NCBI GenBank assembly: GCA_051003795.1
Contig: JBPCKZ010000046.1
Location: forward strand, 1-13,927
Length of the DNA: 13,927 nucleotides
Direction of reading: 5' to 3'
Origin: JALYXS01 sp051003795
GTDB taxonomy: Bacteria; Acidobacteriota; Terriglobia; Bryobacterales; Bryobacteraceae
Each line of letters opens with the position of its first letter. Position 1 is the stretch's first letter. Under the pieces are notes generated by a model, which worked only from the letters and a program-made list of their open reading frames with translations, had not been told where the DNA came from and ran no database searches. Made by a program: the position numbers and the translations under genes. Below are positions 1 through 6,106 of this stretch, in pieces.

Positions 1-348
1 GCGATCGCGGCGCTGATTAGCCGTTCCTGCGGCGACTGTCATTCGAGCGCTACCCGCTGGCCCTGGTATGCGCGGATTCCACCTGGATCCTGGATGCTGC
101 AAAGCGAAGTGACCCGAGCCCGGCGCGCGCTCGATTTCTCGAAATGGCAGGCGGGAAGCGGGCGGTCGCGCGGGATTGCCATCGCGACATTAACGGCGGC
201 TTGCGCCGATGTGGAGTCCGGCCGCATGCCACGCCCTCAATACCTGTTCTTGCATCCGGAGGCCCGCATCGAAGCCCAAGACGCCGCTCGATTCTGCTCC
301 TGGACGCAGTCGGAAACCGCTCGCGTGGCGCGTCTCATCAAACGCTAA
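1..348 (+). CDS. Haem-binding domain protein (3' part, start outside window)
   Basis: Frame 1 is open from the first base to TAA at 346-348, so the N-terminus lies outside the window. The visible 115 residues begin with a CxxCH c-type haem-binding motif (RSCGDCHS, Cys codons at 28-30 and 37-39, His at 40-42). This is followed by the TRWPWYARIPPGSWML segment and an LDFSKW segment, which I recognise as typical of the Haem_bd domain found in short, usually periplasmic, haem proteins. The normal protein is about 140-170 residues with an N-terminal signal or anchor, so probably only the leader is missing. The C-terminal half carries the usual MPxPxYLxLHPEA-type segment (RMPRPQYLFLHPEA). The 3' end overlaps the convergent aceB stop by 4 bases. 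Electron transfer or haem sensing is plausible but not shown. An internal ATG at 94 would drop the haem motif and is not the start. Confidence 0.85.
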   Translation, partial: AIAALISRSCGDCHSSATRWPWYARIPPGSWMLQSEVTRARRALDFSKWQAGSGRSRGIAIATLTAACADVESGRMPRPQYLFLHPEARIEAQDAARFCSWTQSETARVARLIKR

Positions 349-1880
349 TCGATATAGTCGTAAGCCACGAGAGTCAGAAATTCGGGAAAATCCGGGCTGG
401 TCATCATTCCGCCGAAAAGCCTGGCGGCAAGTTCGAATTTGCCGGAGTGAATCTTGGACGCCACCTCTTCTTGAATCGTTTGCTGAATCAACTCGGGAGT
501 CACGGCGCGCCCGTCTTGCAGCTTGGCCCCGTGGCGTCCCCATTGCCAGACCTGCGCGCGCGAGATTTCCGCGGTGGCCGCGTCTTCCATCAGGTTATAA
601 ATAGGCACGGCGCCGCTGCCGCGCAGCCATGCTTCCAGGTACTGAATCCCGACGTCCACATTCAGGCGCAAGCCTTCTTCGGTGATCTCGCCTTCCGGCG
701 CCTGCAACAGGTCCTTCGCCGTCACATGCACTTCTTCGCGCTTAACGGAAAGCTGGTTCGGCCCTGGCATGCCCGCGTCGAAAACCTCTTTCGCAACCGC
801 CACCAGCGCCGGGTGCGCAACCCATGTTCCGTCATGCCCCGCTTTCACTTCGCGGAGCTTATCTTGCCGAACTTTTTCGAGCGCTTTCTCGTTCGCTTCG
901 GGATTGTTCTTGATCGGAATCTGCGCCGCCATGCCGCCCATCGCATGGATTCCGCGGCGATGGCAGGTCTGAATCAGCAAATCGACATACGATTTCAAAA
1001 AATGCCGCTCCATCGTCACCAGGGCGCGATTGGGGAGCATCGAATCCGGGCGGCTTCGCAGCTTTTTGATGTAGCTGAAAATGTAATCCCATCGCCCGCA
1101 GTTCAGGCCCGCGGAATGATCCCGCAACTCATAGAGAATCTCGTCCATCTCGAAAGAACCGAGGATGGTTTCAATCAGCACCGTCGCGCGGATGGAGCCC
1201 TGAGGCACGCCGCAAAAATCCTGCGCGAACCGGAATACGTCGTTCCACAACCGCGCTTCCCGATGGCTCTCCAGCTTGGGCAGATAGAAATACGGGCCGC
1301 TGCCATTCGCCTTGAGCTTCTTCGCGTTGTGAAAAAAGTAGAGGCCGAAATCGAACAGCGATGCCGAGATGGGTTGGCCATCGACTTCAAAATGTTTTTC
1401 GATGAGATGCCATCCGCGCGGACGCACCATGAGCGTGGCGAGTTTCTCCCCGAGCCGATAGCTCTTGCCTTCCGGGCCGGTAAACGAGATGGTGCGGTCG
1501 ATCGCCTCCCGCAGATTGATCTGGCCTTCGATGTTGTTCCGCCACGTCGGCGAGTTGGCGTCTTCAAAATCGGCCATGAAGACGCTCGCGCCCGAATTCA
1601 GGGCGTTGATGATCATCTTGCGGTCCACGGGGCCGGTGATTTCGACGCGGCGGTCCAGCAGATCCGGCGGGATCGGCGCCACGGTCCATTCCGATTGCCG
1701 GATGGACGCGGTTGCGGGAAGAAAATCGGGCAGCTTGCCGGATTCGATTTCCTTCTGGCGGATCCGCCGCTTTTCGAGCAGCTCGATGCGGGTGGCTTCG
1801 AAAAGTCGCGAGAGTTGGTGAAGGAACTCGATGGCCTCCGGCGTAAGGACCTGATCCACCAGCCGGCGATCGACAGGCAC
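345..1880 (-). CDS. aceB: Malate synthase A
   Basis: Condenses glyoxylate with acetyl-CoA to malate in the glyoxylate shunt, in the cytoplasm. The 511 residues match the usual length of the A isoform (about 530). The family signature is intact: MADFEDAN at about 102-109, followed by SPTW. RPRGWH at 153-158 carries the substrate arginine. Glu in LIETI (about 237) and Asp in GRWDYIFS (about 265) are candidate Mg ligands. NLMEDAATAEISR at 429-441 holds the likely catalytic Asp433. The start is GTG (1878-1880), giving MPVDRRLVDQ just before the family-typical LTPEAIEFL. It overlaps the fmdB stop by one base (TAGTG) with no clear Shine-Dalgarno sequence, so translation is probably coupled to fmdB. 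It is the last gene of the MFS-dacB-fmdB-aceB operon. Isocitrate lyase, its pathway partner, is not in the window. Confidence 0.97.
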   Translation of the reverse strand: MPVDRRLVDQVLTPEAIEFLHQLSRLFEATRIELLEKRRIRQKEIESGKLPDFLPATASIRQSEWTVAPIPPDLLDRRVEITGPVDRKMIINALNSGASVFMADFEDANSPTWRNNIEGQINLREAIDRTISFTGPEGKSYRLGEKLATLMVRPRGWHLIEKHFEVDGQPISASLFDFGLYFFHNAKKLKANGSGPYFYLPKLESHREARLWNDVFRFAQDFCGVPQGSIRATVLIETILGSFEMDEILYELRDHSAGLNCGRWDYIFSYIKKLRSRPDSMLPNRALVTMERHFLKSYVDLLIQTCHRRGIHAMGGMAAQIPIKNNPEANEKALEKVRQDKLREVKAGHDGTWVAHPALVAVAKEVFDAGMPGPNQLSVKREEVHVTAKDLLQAPEGEITEEGLRLNVDVGIQYLEAWLRGSGAVPIYNLMEDAATAEISRAQVWQWGRHGAKLQDGRAVTPELIQQTIQEEVASKIHSGKFELAARLFGGMMTSPDFPEFLTLVAYDYID

Positions 1881-2101
1881 TAATTTCTACCGCACATGCC
1901 GGGGTTGCCGCACATTCCGCTTGGGCAGGATGGCGCTTCGGAGGGCGCCCCGTTCGCGCGCGCGGCGAAGGTCGAATACTCCTGGTTCAGACGCTTGCCG
2001 CCGCAGGACGGGCAGCCCAGCTCCGCGGCCTCCGTGCCGCGACGCACCAGCTTCTCAAACTTCGTTCCACAGCCTTCGCATTTGTATTCGTAGATGGGCA
2101 T
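1880..2101 (-). CDS. FmdB-family zinc ribbon protein
   Basis: A 73-residue protein starting MPIYEYKCEGCG, the hallmark of the FmdB/CxxC_CXXC_SSSS putative regulatory family. Two zinc knuckles are visible, C8xxC11 and C30xxC33 (GCPSCGG), presumably binding one zinc. The C-terminal tail is rich in Gly, Ser and Pro and adds three further Cys (CPSGMCGNPGMCG), which is common in this family. The molecular role of these proteins is not settled; a regulatory role has been proposed because the founding member lies in an amide-degradation operon. The ATG at 2099-2101 has a good Shine-Dalgarno sequence (GGAG about 7 bases upstream). The gene sits 3 bases after dacB and its stop overlaps the aceB start, so it is a small coupling gene inside the operon. 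Confidence 0.9.
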   Translation of the reverse strand: MPIYEYKCEGCGTKFEKLVRRGTEAAELGCPSCGGKRLNQEYSTFAARANGAPSEAPSCPSGMCGNPGMCGRN

Positions 2102-2104
2102 GTT

Positions 2105-3565
2105 TCACTCCAGCAGTAAACTACAAATTCTATCAGTCACGCCGCGGATCTCGGAAGCGGAGCCGTTGAAGTTGTTCGCCAAGATGGAAAATACCAGCAC
2201 CCTGCCATCGCGCCGCGTGACATAACCGGAAAGGGTGCTGGCGTGCGTCAAGCTGCCGGTTTTGGCTTGAATCCGGCCGCGTTCCCGCTTGCCATTGAAC
2301 CGGGCGCTCAGCGTGCCGTCGACCCCGCCTACGGCAAATACGCTCATCCAATTCTCCCGTAACGGCCCCAAGCCCATGTAGCGCAGCAGCGACACAATCG
2401 CCTTCGGCGTGACGACGTTCAGGCGCGACAGCCCGGACCCATCGTGCAGATTGTATTGTTCGCCGTCGATTCCGGCCTCATCGAGAAATTGCCGCAGTTC
2501 CGTCAATCCCGCTACGCGGCTGCCCACCCCGGTGCGTTCGCGCGCGACGAGCCGCAAGATCATTTCGGCGTGCAAATTCTGGCTGAGCTTGCCTGTCAGG
2601 CGAAGATCCTCGAGCAGAGGGGGTGAGACGCGCTCGGCAATCTGGGTGGAATTCGAGGGAGGCGCGATCGGGTAAGCTCCCGGGTACAGGTGGCGCGCGA
2701 CAGCGGTTCCATTCACGACAACGCCGCGGCGCTGCAGCGCGTCCATCAACGCAAGCGCGGCGAAGCGCGCGGGATCGTCGACCGCGAGCGTGCGCGGCGT
2801 TCCCGAATCGAACAACGGAACCGCGCCCCACAAGCGCATGTGGCGCGATCCGGGTTCGCGATCGACATGCACCCGCTTCTCAACCCGGCTATCGGTTAGG
2901 ATCTCGTTGTCGACATCGAAAACGGCGAGCGAAGGAGACCATGAGATGCGTGCGGGCGCGCCCTCGGCCGCCCCGGGCGCGACGGCGAGCTCGATCGAAT
3001 TATCGTTCACCGCCAGCGCGCTTACCGGCGCCCCGTCCTCGCCGATTGCGTCGCGTATCGACCAGCCTTCCGCGTAAGGTTCGAAAACGAATGCCGAGTC
3101 GTCCCCCACCACGTTCCCTTCGACGCGACTTACCCCGTGCGCGACGACCTGATCCGCCAGGCTTTCGATGGCCGCGAGGGGATCGCCGCGGTCCGCGCCC
3201 GTCTCATATGGAAATGAACGGCCCGAGAGGTTAGGATCGCCGCCGCCGTGCAGAACCAGGTCGCGGCCTTCCTGGAACACGGTGGTGTGCATGCGGTATT
3301 CCGGGCCGAGCCGCGCGAGCGCAAGGGCAGTCGTAAAAATCTTTGTGTTGGATGCCGGAAGGTAGAAATGGTCCGCGTTCAAGCGAAACAGGCTCTTGCC
3401 GCTCGCCAAATCCGCAATCTCAATTCCCCAATACGCCGTGCGCGCGGCGGGAGACGAGCTGAGCGCCGCCCGAATCCGCACGGGAAGCGACCGACGGCCG
3501 GCGCCCTGAGTCGCGGGCAGCCAAACGGCGAGCCAGAGAAGCAGGATCGCAAGAGATCGCGTCAT
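2105..3565 (-). CDS. dacB: D-alanyl-D-alanine carboxypeptidase/endopeptidase, PBP4 type
   Basis: Penicillin-binding protein of the PBP4 (peptidase S13) family. It trims pentapeptides and cuts peptide cross-links of peptidoglycan in the periplasm. With this start it has 486 residues. The N-terminus MTRSLAILLLWLAVWLPAT is a clear signal peptide. The three active-site motifs are present: S72-N-T-K75 (PASNTK), S328-Q-N330 (KLSQN) and K435-T-G437 (QAKTGSL). Their spacing is close to that of E. coli PBP4. A DGSGLSR segment at 375-381 is also family-typical. The ATG at 3563-3565 overlaps the upstream MFS stop as ATGA. An upstream in-frame start at 3601 would add 12 polar residues (MDKRQTRQAGNH) before the signal peptide and is less likely. 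The large insert between SxxK and SxN is normal for the class. It is the second gene of the operon and sits 3 bases before fmdB. Confidence 0.95.
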   Translation of the reverse strand: MTRSLAILLLWLAVWLPATQGAGRRSLPVRIRAALSSSPAARTAYWGIEIADLASGKSLFRLNADHFYLPASNTKIFTTALALARLGPEYRMHTTVFQEGRDLVLHGGGDPNLSGRSFPYETGADRGDPLAAIESLADQVVAHGVSRVEGNVVGDDSAFVFEPYAEGWSIRDAIGEDGAPVSALAVNDNSIELAVAPGAAEGAPARISWSPSLAVFDVDNEILTDSRVEKRVHVDREPGSRHMRLWGAVPLFDSGTPRTLAVDDPARFAALALMDALQRRGVVVNGTAVARHLYPGAYPIAPPSNSTQIAERVSPPLLEDLRLTGKLSQNLHAEMILRLVARERTGVGSRVAGLTELRQFLDEAGIDGEQYNLHDGSGLSRLNVVTPKAIVSLLRYMGLGPLRENWMSVFAVGGVDGTLSARFNGKRERGRIQAKTGSLTHASTLSGYVTRRDGRVLVFSILANNFNGSASEIRGVTDRICSLLLE

Positions 3566-4740
3566 GTGGTTGCCCGCTTGCCGGGTTTGCCGTTTATCCA
3601 TATCGCTAATAGCAATGCGAACACAATCGCCGTCCCGAATAAGGGGAGACCCGCGACCACCCAGATGCCGGTTGAATCCGCCAACCAGCCCAGCAGCGCC
3701 GGCGCGAGCAAGCCCCCGGCGAGCGCAAAAGCAAAGACGCCATTCAAGAATCCGGGATGATAGTCGCGGAAACCGGTTCCGATTCTCCCGGCAATCAACG
3801 GCGAAAGCGCCGCGAATCCCGCGCTAACCAAGAGGGTGCCGGCCCAGGCGCCGAACCGGTTATCGGTCTTGAGAAGAATCAAGCAACCGAACAGCGCCGC
3901 CCAAGCAGTCAGGAAAAGAGTTTGCCCGGGATTCCGCTGGTGAATCGAGAAGCGGAATGCCGCGATCCGGCCGGCGAGCAGCACCAGCCAGTACACACTT
4001 AGAAAGCCCAGGGCGGTCTCCGGACCGATCCCGATCCGGTGAATCAGAAATAATGGCAGCCACCCGCCGAACGACCACTCGCTTCCGGATTGGAAGAAGA
4101 GCATCAACAATGCCGACACGCTAGCCGGGCCGCGAAATTCGACCAGAGCCTGCGTTATGGCGGCCGGTCCCGCGCGCTCCGGGGCGGAGAACCCAGCGCG
4201 GAAATAAAGCAGCCCGAGACAGGCCGGAATCGCCGCGCTCCAAATTAGAATGCGCGAACCCAAATCCGCGTGATATGCCGCTATTCCGAGCAGGACGGCA
4301 GCCAGACACCCCAGTCCGAAGAATACGCCGGCCGCGGTGGCCGTCGCGGCCGGATCGCGCGCGTACATGGGCGCAAGCGCGCCCACCAGGCCGGTGTTCA
4401 TGAATCCAGTGGCCGCCCCGATTATGAGAAAGCCGGGCATTCTCGCGGGAACGGTCCCGAACCCAAGCAGGAGTAATCCGCCGCAGGCAATCGCGCAGGC
4501 GGAAGTCAGGATTGCCGCCGTGGGACGGAACCGGGGAATATGCGGCTTGCTTTCGACGGCGCCGGCAATTCCAATGCTAAAACACAGGAAGTACAACCCG
4601 ATCGCCGGATAATTGGTCTCGATGTGATACCCCCAGATGGGAAGCAGCGCGCCCGGCAAGCCAAGCAGGAAACCAGTGAGAAGAAACCCGGCGAGTATCC
4701 TGAACGAGCACGGCACCCCAAGCAGGCTGTAGAAGTTCAC
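3562..4740 (-). CDS. MFS transporter
   Basis: Integral membrane protein of the major facilitator superfamily, about 390 residues with roughly 12 hydrophobic segments. The first is RILAGFLLTGFLLGLPGALL and the last is near GLPLFGTAIVFALLLAIW. The two halves are joined by a short polar stretch (SAPERAGPAAITQALVEF). A GR-containing loop (LLAGRIAAFRFS) lies in the second half, as is usual in the superfamily. The substrate cannot be read from sequence. The start is uncertain. The frame stays open to a TTG at 4782, but that region overlaps a strong opposite-strand promoter and has no Shine-Dalgarno sequence. I chose GTG at 4738-4740, which lies just before the first membrane helix and directly downstream of a possible -10 (TATGAT), so the mRNA may be leaderless. 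It is the first gene of the operon, and its TGA overlaps the dacB ATG. Confidence 0.88.
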   Translation of the reverse strand: MNFYSLLGVPCSFRILAGFLLTGFLLGLPGALLPIWGYHIETNYPAIGLYFLCFSIGIAGAVESKPHIPRFRPTAAILTSACAIACGGLLLLGFGTVPARMPGFLIIGAATGFMNTGLVGALAPMYARDPAATATAAGVFFGLGCLAAVLLGIAAYHADLGSRILIWSAAIPACLGLLYFRAGFSAPERAGPAAITQALVEFRGPASVSALLMLFFQSGSEWSFGGWLPLFLIHRIGIGPETALGFLSVYWLVLLAGRIAAFRFSIHQRNPGQTLFLTAWAALFGCLILLKTDNRFGAWAGTLLVSAGFAALSPLIAGRIGTGFRDYHPGFLNGVFAFALAGGLLAPALLGWLADSTGIWVVAGLPLFGTAIVFALLLAIWINGKPGKRATT

Positions 4741-4746
4741 CCAGGC

Positions 4747-4773
4747 ATCATAACTTCTAATAGGTGTTGACAA
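4747..4773 (-). promoter_or_regulatory. Possible promoter for the MFS-dacB-fmdB-aceB operon
   Basis: Read on the minus strand there is TTGTCA (4768-4773), a 15-base spacer and TATGAT (4747-4752). The spacer is shorter than the 16-18 bases usual for sigma70, so this is tentative. The -35 overlaps the TTGACA -35 of the opposite-strand small RNA promoter (shared TTGACAA/TTGTCAA core). The two units would therefore be back-to-back and could compete. Transcription would start at about the GTG at 4740. Confidence 0.35.
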
Positions 4774-4796
4774 GCAATCCAATCGCGAAGTAGATT
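4767..4796 (+). promoter_or_regulatory. Sigma70-type promoter of the small RNA unit
   Basis: A perfect -35 TTGACA (4767-4772), an 18-base spacer and TAGATT (4791-4796, 4 of 6 matches to TATAAT). Transcription would begin at about 4803, roughly 10 bases before the extended Shine-Dalgarno sequence. The promoter lies inside the open upstream extension of the MFS frame on the other strand. This is one reason to shorten that gene. Confidence 0.6.
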
Positions 4797-4811
4797 TTAG
4801 ATATCACTGAA

Positions 4812-4825
4812 AAAGGAGGTGGTCC
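4812..4825 (+). promoter_or_regulatory. Extended Shine-Dalgarno sequence (anti-16S 3' end)
   Basis: AAAGGAGGTGGTCC is complementary to the conserved 3' end of 16S rRNA (GGATCACCTCCTTT) over its whole length, with one G-U pair. Usual ribosome binding sites pair over 4-6 bases. Seven A's follow, then ATG at 4833. The GGAGG core is 13 bases from the ATG, longer than the usual 5-9. Confidence 0.75.
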
Positions 4826-4832
4826 AAAAAAA

Positions 4833-4874
4833 ATGAATGATTGTAGTAGACCGCGCGAGGTGGCCGACTGTTGA
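4833..4874 (+). CDS. Putative 13-residue peptide after the extended SD
   Basis: ATG at 4833-4835 opens a 13-codon frame reading MNDCSRPREVADC, ending in TGA at 4872-4874. Two Cys are present, one as the last residue. The only support is position: it is the first ATG after the extended ribosome binding site and a run of A. A second ATG four bases on (4837, inside ATGAATGA) opens another frame of 25 codons. That peptide begins MIVVDRARWP, is hydrophobic towards its C-terminus and stops at 4912-4914 within hairpin 2. Either frame, both or neither may be translated. Neither resembles a peptide I know. The stop lies in the loop and stem of hairpin 1, so a ribosome reading this frame would open that hairpin. 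Confidence 0.35.
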   Translation: MNDCSRPREVADC

Positions 4875-4987
4875 GTCGACCGTTCTAACGTTGTTGGCTC
4901 CCGTTAATCAGTGACGGGGCTTGAGTTCCTGTGGACCGGTCGCTTCGCGTGAAGCTAAACAGCCTCAGGTTCGATTAGGCTACCTTA

Positions 4988-5019
4988 CCCCGTGGATCCT
5001 CCGATCCACGGGGGTTTTT
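4988..5019 (+). terminator. Intrinsic terminator of the small RNA unit
   Basis: A perfect 11-bp stem (4988-4998 with 5003-5013, CCCCGTGGATC/GATCCACGGGG) has a CTCC loop and is followed by G and TTTTT (5015-5019). The T-run exists only on the plus strand, so this terminates rightward transcription, not the convergent FAD oxidoreductase gene whose stop is at 5022. The loop together with the closing C reads CCTCC and could pair with GGAGG at 4815-4819. Confidence 0.9.
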
Positions 5020-5021
5020 GT

Positions 5022-6020
5022 TTACGGACGTCCATGCATTCGCGGTCGTGTCAATTGAAAGAGCAATCGGCCGGGGACGAGCCGCGCTACCTTCTCCGCA
5101 ATTCCCGACGCGAGCGCAAACCTCAGTAACGCGGCGGTCCCGTACTGGGATCCCAAGATGTTTTTGCAATCGCGCATGTGGCGCTCAACAGGCACGCCGC
5201 GCGCGGCGGCGATCCCGGCCATGCTTCCCGTGGTAACGGCGGCTAGCAGCCCCGAGCCGGTGAACGGGTCGACAAATCCAAGCGCATCGCCGGCCAGGTA
5301 TTGGCCTGGGCTGGCGCGGGCGCCGAAGCTGTCGCGGTAGATTAGCGGGCCGGTGATGAGCCAGTCCATGGCGCGTGCCATCGGCGCCATGCGTTCGGCC
5401 AAAAGCGGGGAAAGCGCCAACAGGGGTTCCACTTCGAAGTTCCTCTCGCGGAGCAGCGATTCGGGGGCCAAGCCGCACACGTTGGTCTCACGGTTTTCGA
5501 TGGCGCTCACGCCCACGTAGCACCCGCGGAAAAAGAAGAGACCGATGGAATCGTCCGCGGGGCCGGTGAAATGAGCTTTGAATCCGAACACGCGCGAGCC
5601 GGAAGGGGCGCTTGCCCTGCGGCCGCGGGCGATAACGGCGGGGTATTCGGGGATGTATTCGATCGTTGCGCAGTGCTCCCGGTGCATGGCAGCTCCGTTT
5701 GCGACAGCGTGGCGCAGCAACAGTTCGTCGAAGGCGAACCGGCTCAGACCGTAGGCCGGTTCGGGGAGAAGCCATCGCTTTTCCAAAGATTCGATGGCGA
5801 GATGGACGCGGCGGATGCGCGCCGGCGTTAACGCTTCGAATGCGGGCCAGACACCAAGCCGCCCGAGCATGCCCGCAATTTCGGGAGAAAGAAATTCGCC
5901 ACAAACTTTATGGCGCGGAAACGAGGATTTCTCGAATATCTCGACGCAAACGCCTTCCAAGCGAGCGGCGATCGCGGCCGACGCGCCAGCCGGCCCCCCA
6001 CCGATTATTCGGACGGGCAT
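5022..6020 (-). CDS. FAD-dependent oxidoreductase, geranylgeranyl reductase-like
   Basis: Flavoprotein of 332 residues in the group that includes geranylgeranyl reductases and flavin-dependent halogenase/monooxygenase relatives. Visible motifs are the N-terminal dinucleotide-binding GxGxxG (G7, G9, G12 in IIGGGPAGASAA) with Glu30 ending the second strand, KVCGEFLSPE (38-47) typical of this subgroup, LSRFAFDELLLRHA (92-105) with the conserved Arg, and the FAD-contacting GDALGFVDPFTGSG near 244-257. The C-terminus is short. The substrate cannot be told; lipid or polyketide double-bond reduction is a usual role for relatives. The start ATG at 6018-6020 puts the beta strand right at the N-terminus. 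An in-frame ATG at 6068 would add 16 residues (MLRMHLCPECYHYGRT) that family members normally lack. It is divergent from the epimerase, with 86 bases between starts. I see no clear promoter motif there. Confidence 0.88.
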   Translation of the reverse strand: MPVRIIGGGPAGASAAIAARLEGVCVEIFEKSSFPRHKVCGEFLSPEIAGMLGRLGVWPAFEALTPARIRRVHLAIESLEKRWLLPEPAYGLSRFAFDELLLRHAVANGAAMHREHCATIEYIPEYPAVIARGRRASAPSGSRVFGFKAHFTGPADDSIGLFFFRGCYVGVSAIENRETNVCGLAPESLLRERNFEVEPLLALSPLLAERMAPMARAMDWLITGPLIYRDSFGARASPGQYLAGDALGFVDPFTGSGLLAAVTTGSMAGIAAARGVPVERHMRDCKNILGSQYGTAALLRFALASGIAEKVARLVPGRLLFQLTRPRMHGRP

Positions 6021-6106
6021 CGTGCGCCCATAATGGTAACATTCGGGACAAAGATGCATCCGAAGCACATCCTGCCGGTATCGGCTGGGCTGATATCCTG
6101 CCCTAT

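Larger units (their letters stand above)
4803..5020 (+). ncRNA. Candidate small RNA unit with extended SD, tiny ORF and terminator
   Basis: A self-contained transcription unit of about 218 nt lies between minus-strand genes. It has a TTGACA promoter upstream and an intrinsic terminator at its end. Inside are: an extended Shine-Dalgarno sequence (4812-4825) and a short run of A; a 13-codon ORF (4833-4874); hairpin 1 (4862-4869 with 4874-4881, one mismatch, GTTG loop) whose loop and 3' arm include the ORF stop; hairpin 2 (4900-4906 with 4912-4918, 7 bp including one G-U); hairpin 3 (4942-4946 with 4951-4955, GCGT loop); hairpin 4 (4961-4965 with 4977-4981, 11-base loop with GGTTCGATT); and the terminator. 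No gene follows on the same strand before the terminator, so it is not a normal leader. I could not match it by eye to SRP RNA, 6S, tmRNA, RNase P RNA or a known riboswitch. It may be a regulatory RNA, a peptide-coding RNA or both. The boundaries are inferred. Confidence 0.5.

Noticed and set aside
144..1883. A 579-codon open frame on the plus strand opposite aceB
   Set aside because: It is fully antisense to a clear malate synthase gene, has no recognisable domain, and is the expected result of high GC at third codon positions.
2623..3234. A 203-codon frame on the plus strand opposite dacB
   Set aside because: Arg-rich shadow frame antisense to an intact PBP4 gene.
4812..4825. Remnant of a 16S rRNA 3' end on the minus strand (GGACCACCTCC)
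   Set aside because: None of the conserved 16S sequence upstream of that tail is present. The match is limited to the anti-SD complement and is better read as an extended SD on the plus strand.
4961..4984. tRNA or tmRNA T-arm (GGTTCGATT)
   Set aside because: The stem around it does not have the 5-bp T-stem and there is no acceptor stem, anticodon arm or CCA end.
4803..5020. Riboswitch or attenuator leader for a downstream gene
   Set aside because: The next genes after the terminator are on the opposite strand, so there is nothing for it to control in cis on this strand.
5666..6106. A long N-terminal extension of the epimerase frame back to 5666
   Set aside because: The extension is antisense to the FAD oxidoreductase gene and Arg-rich. 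The Rossmann motif begins right at the ATG at 6107.
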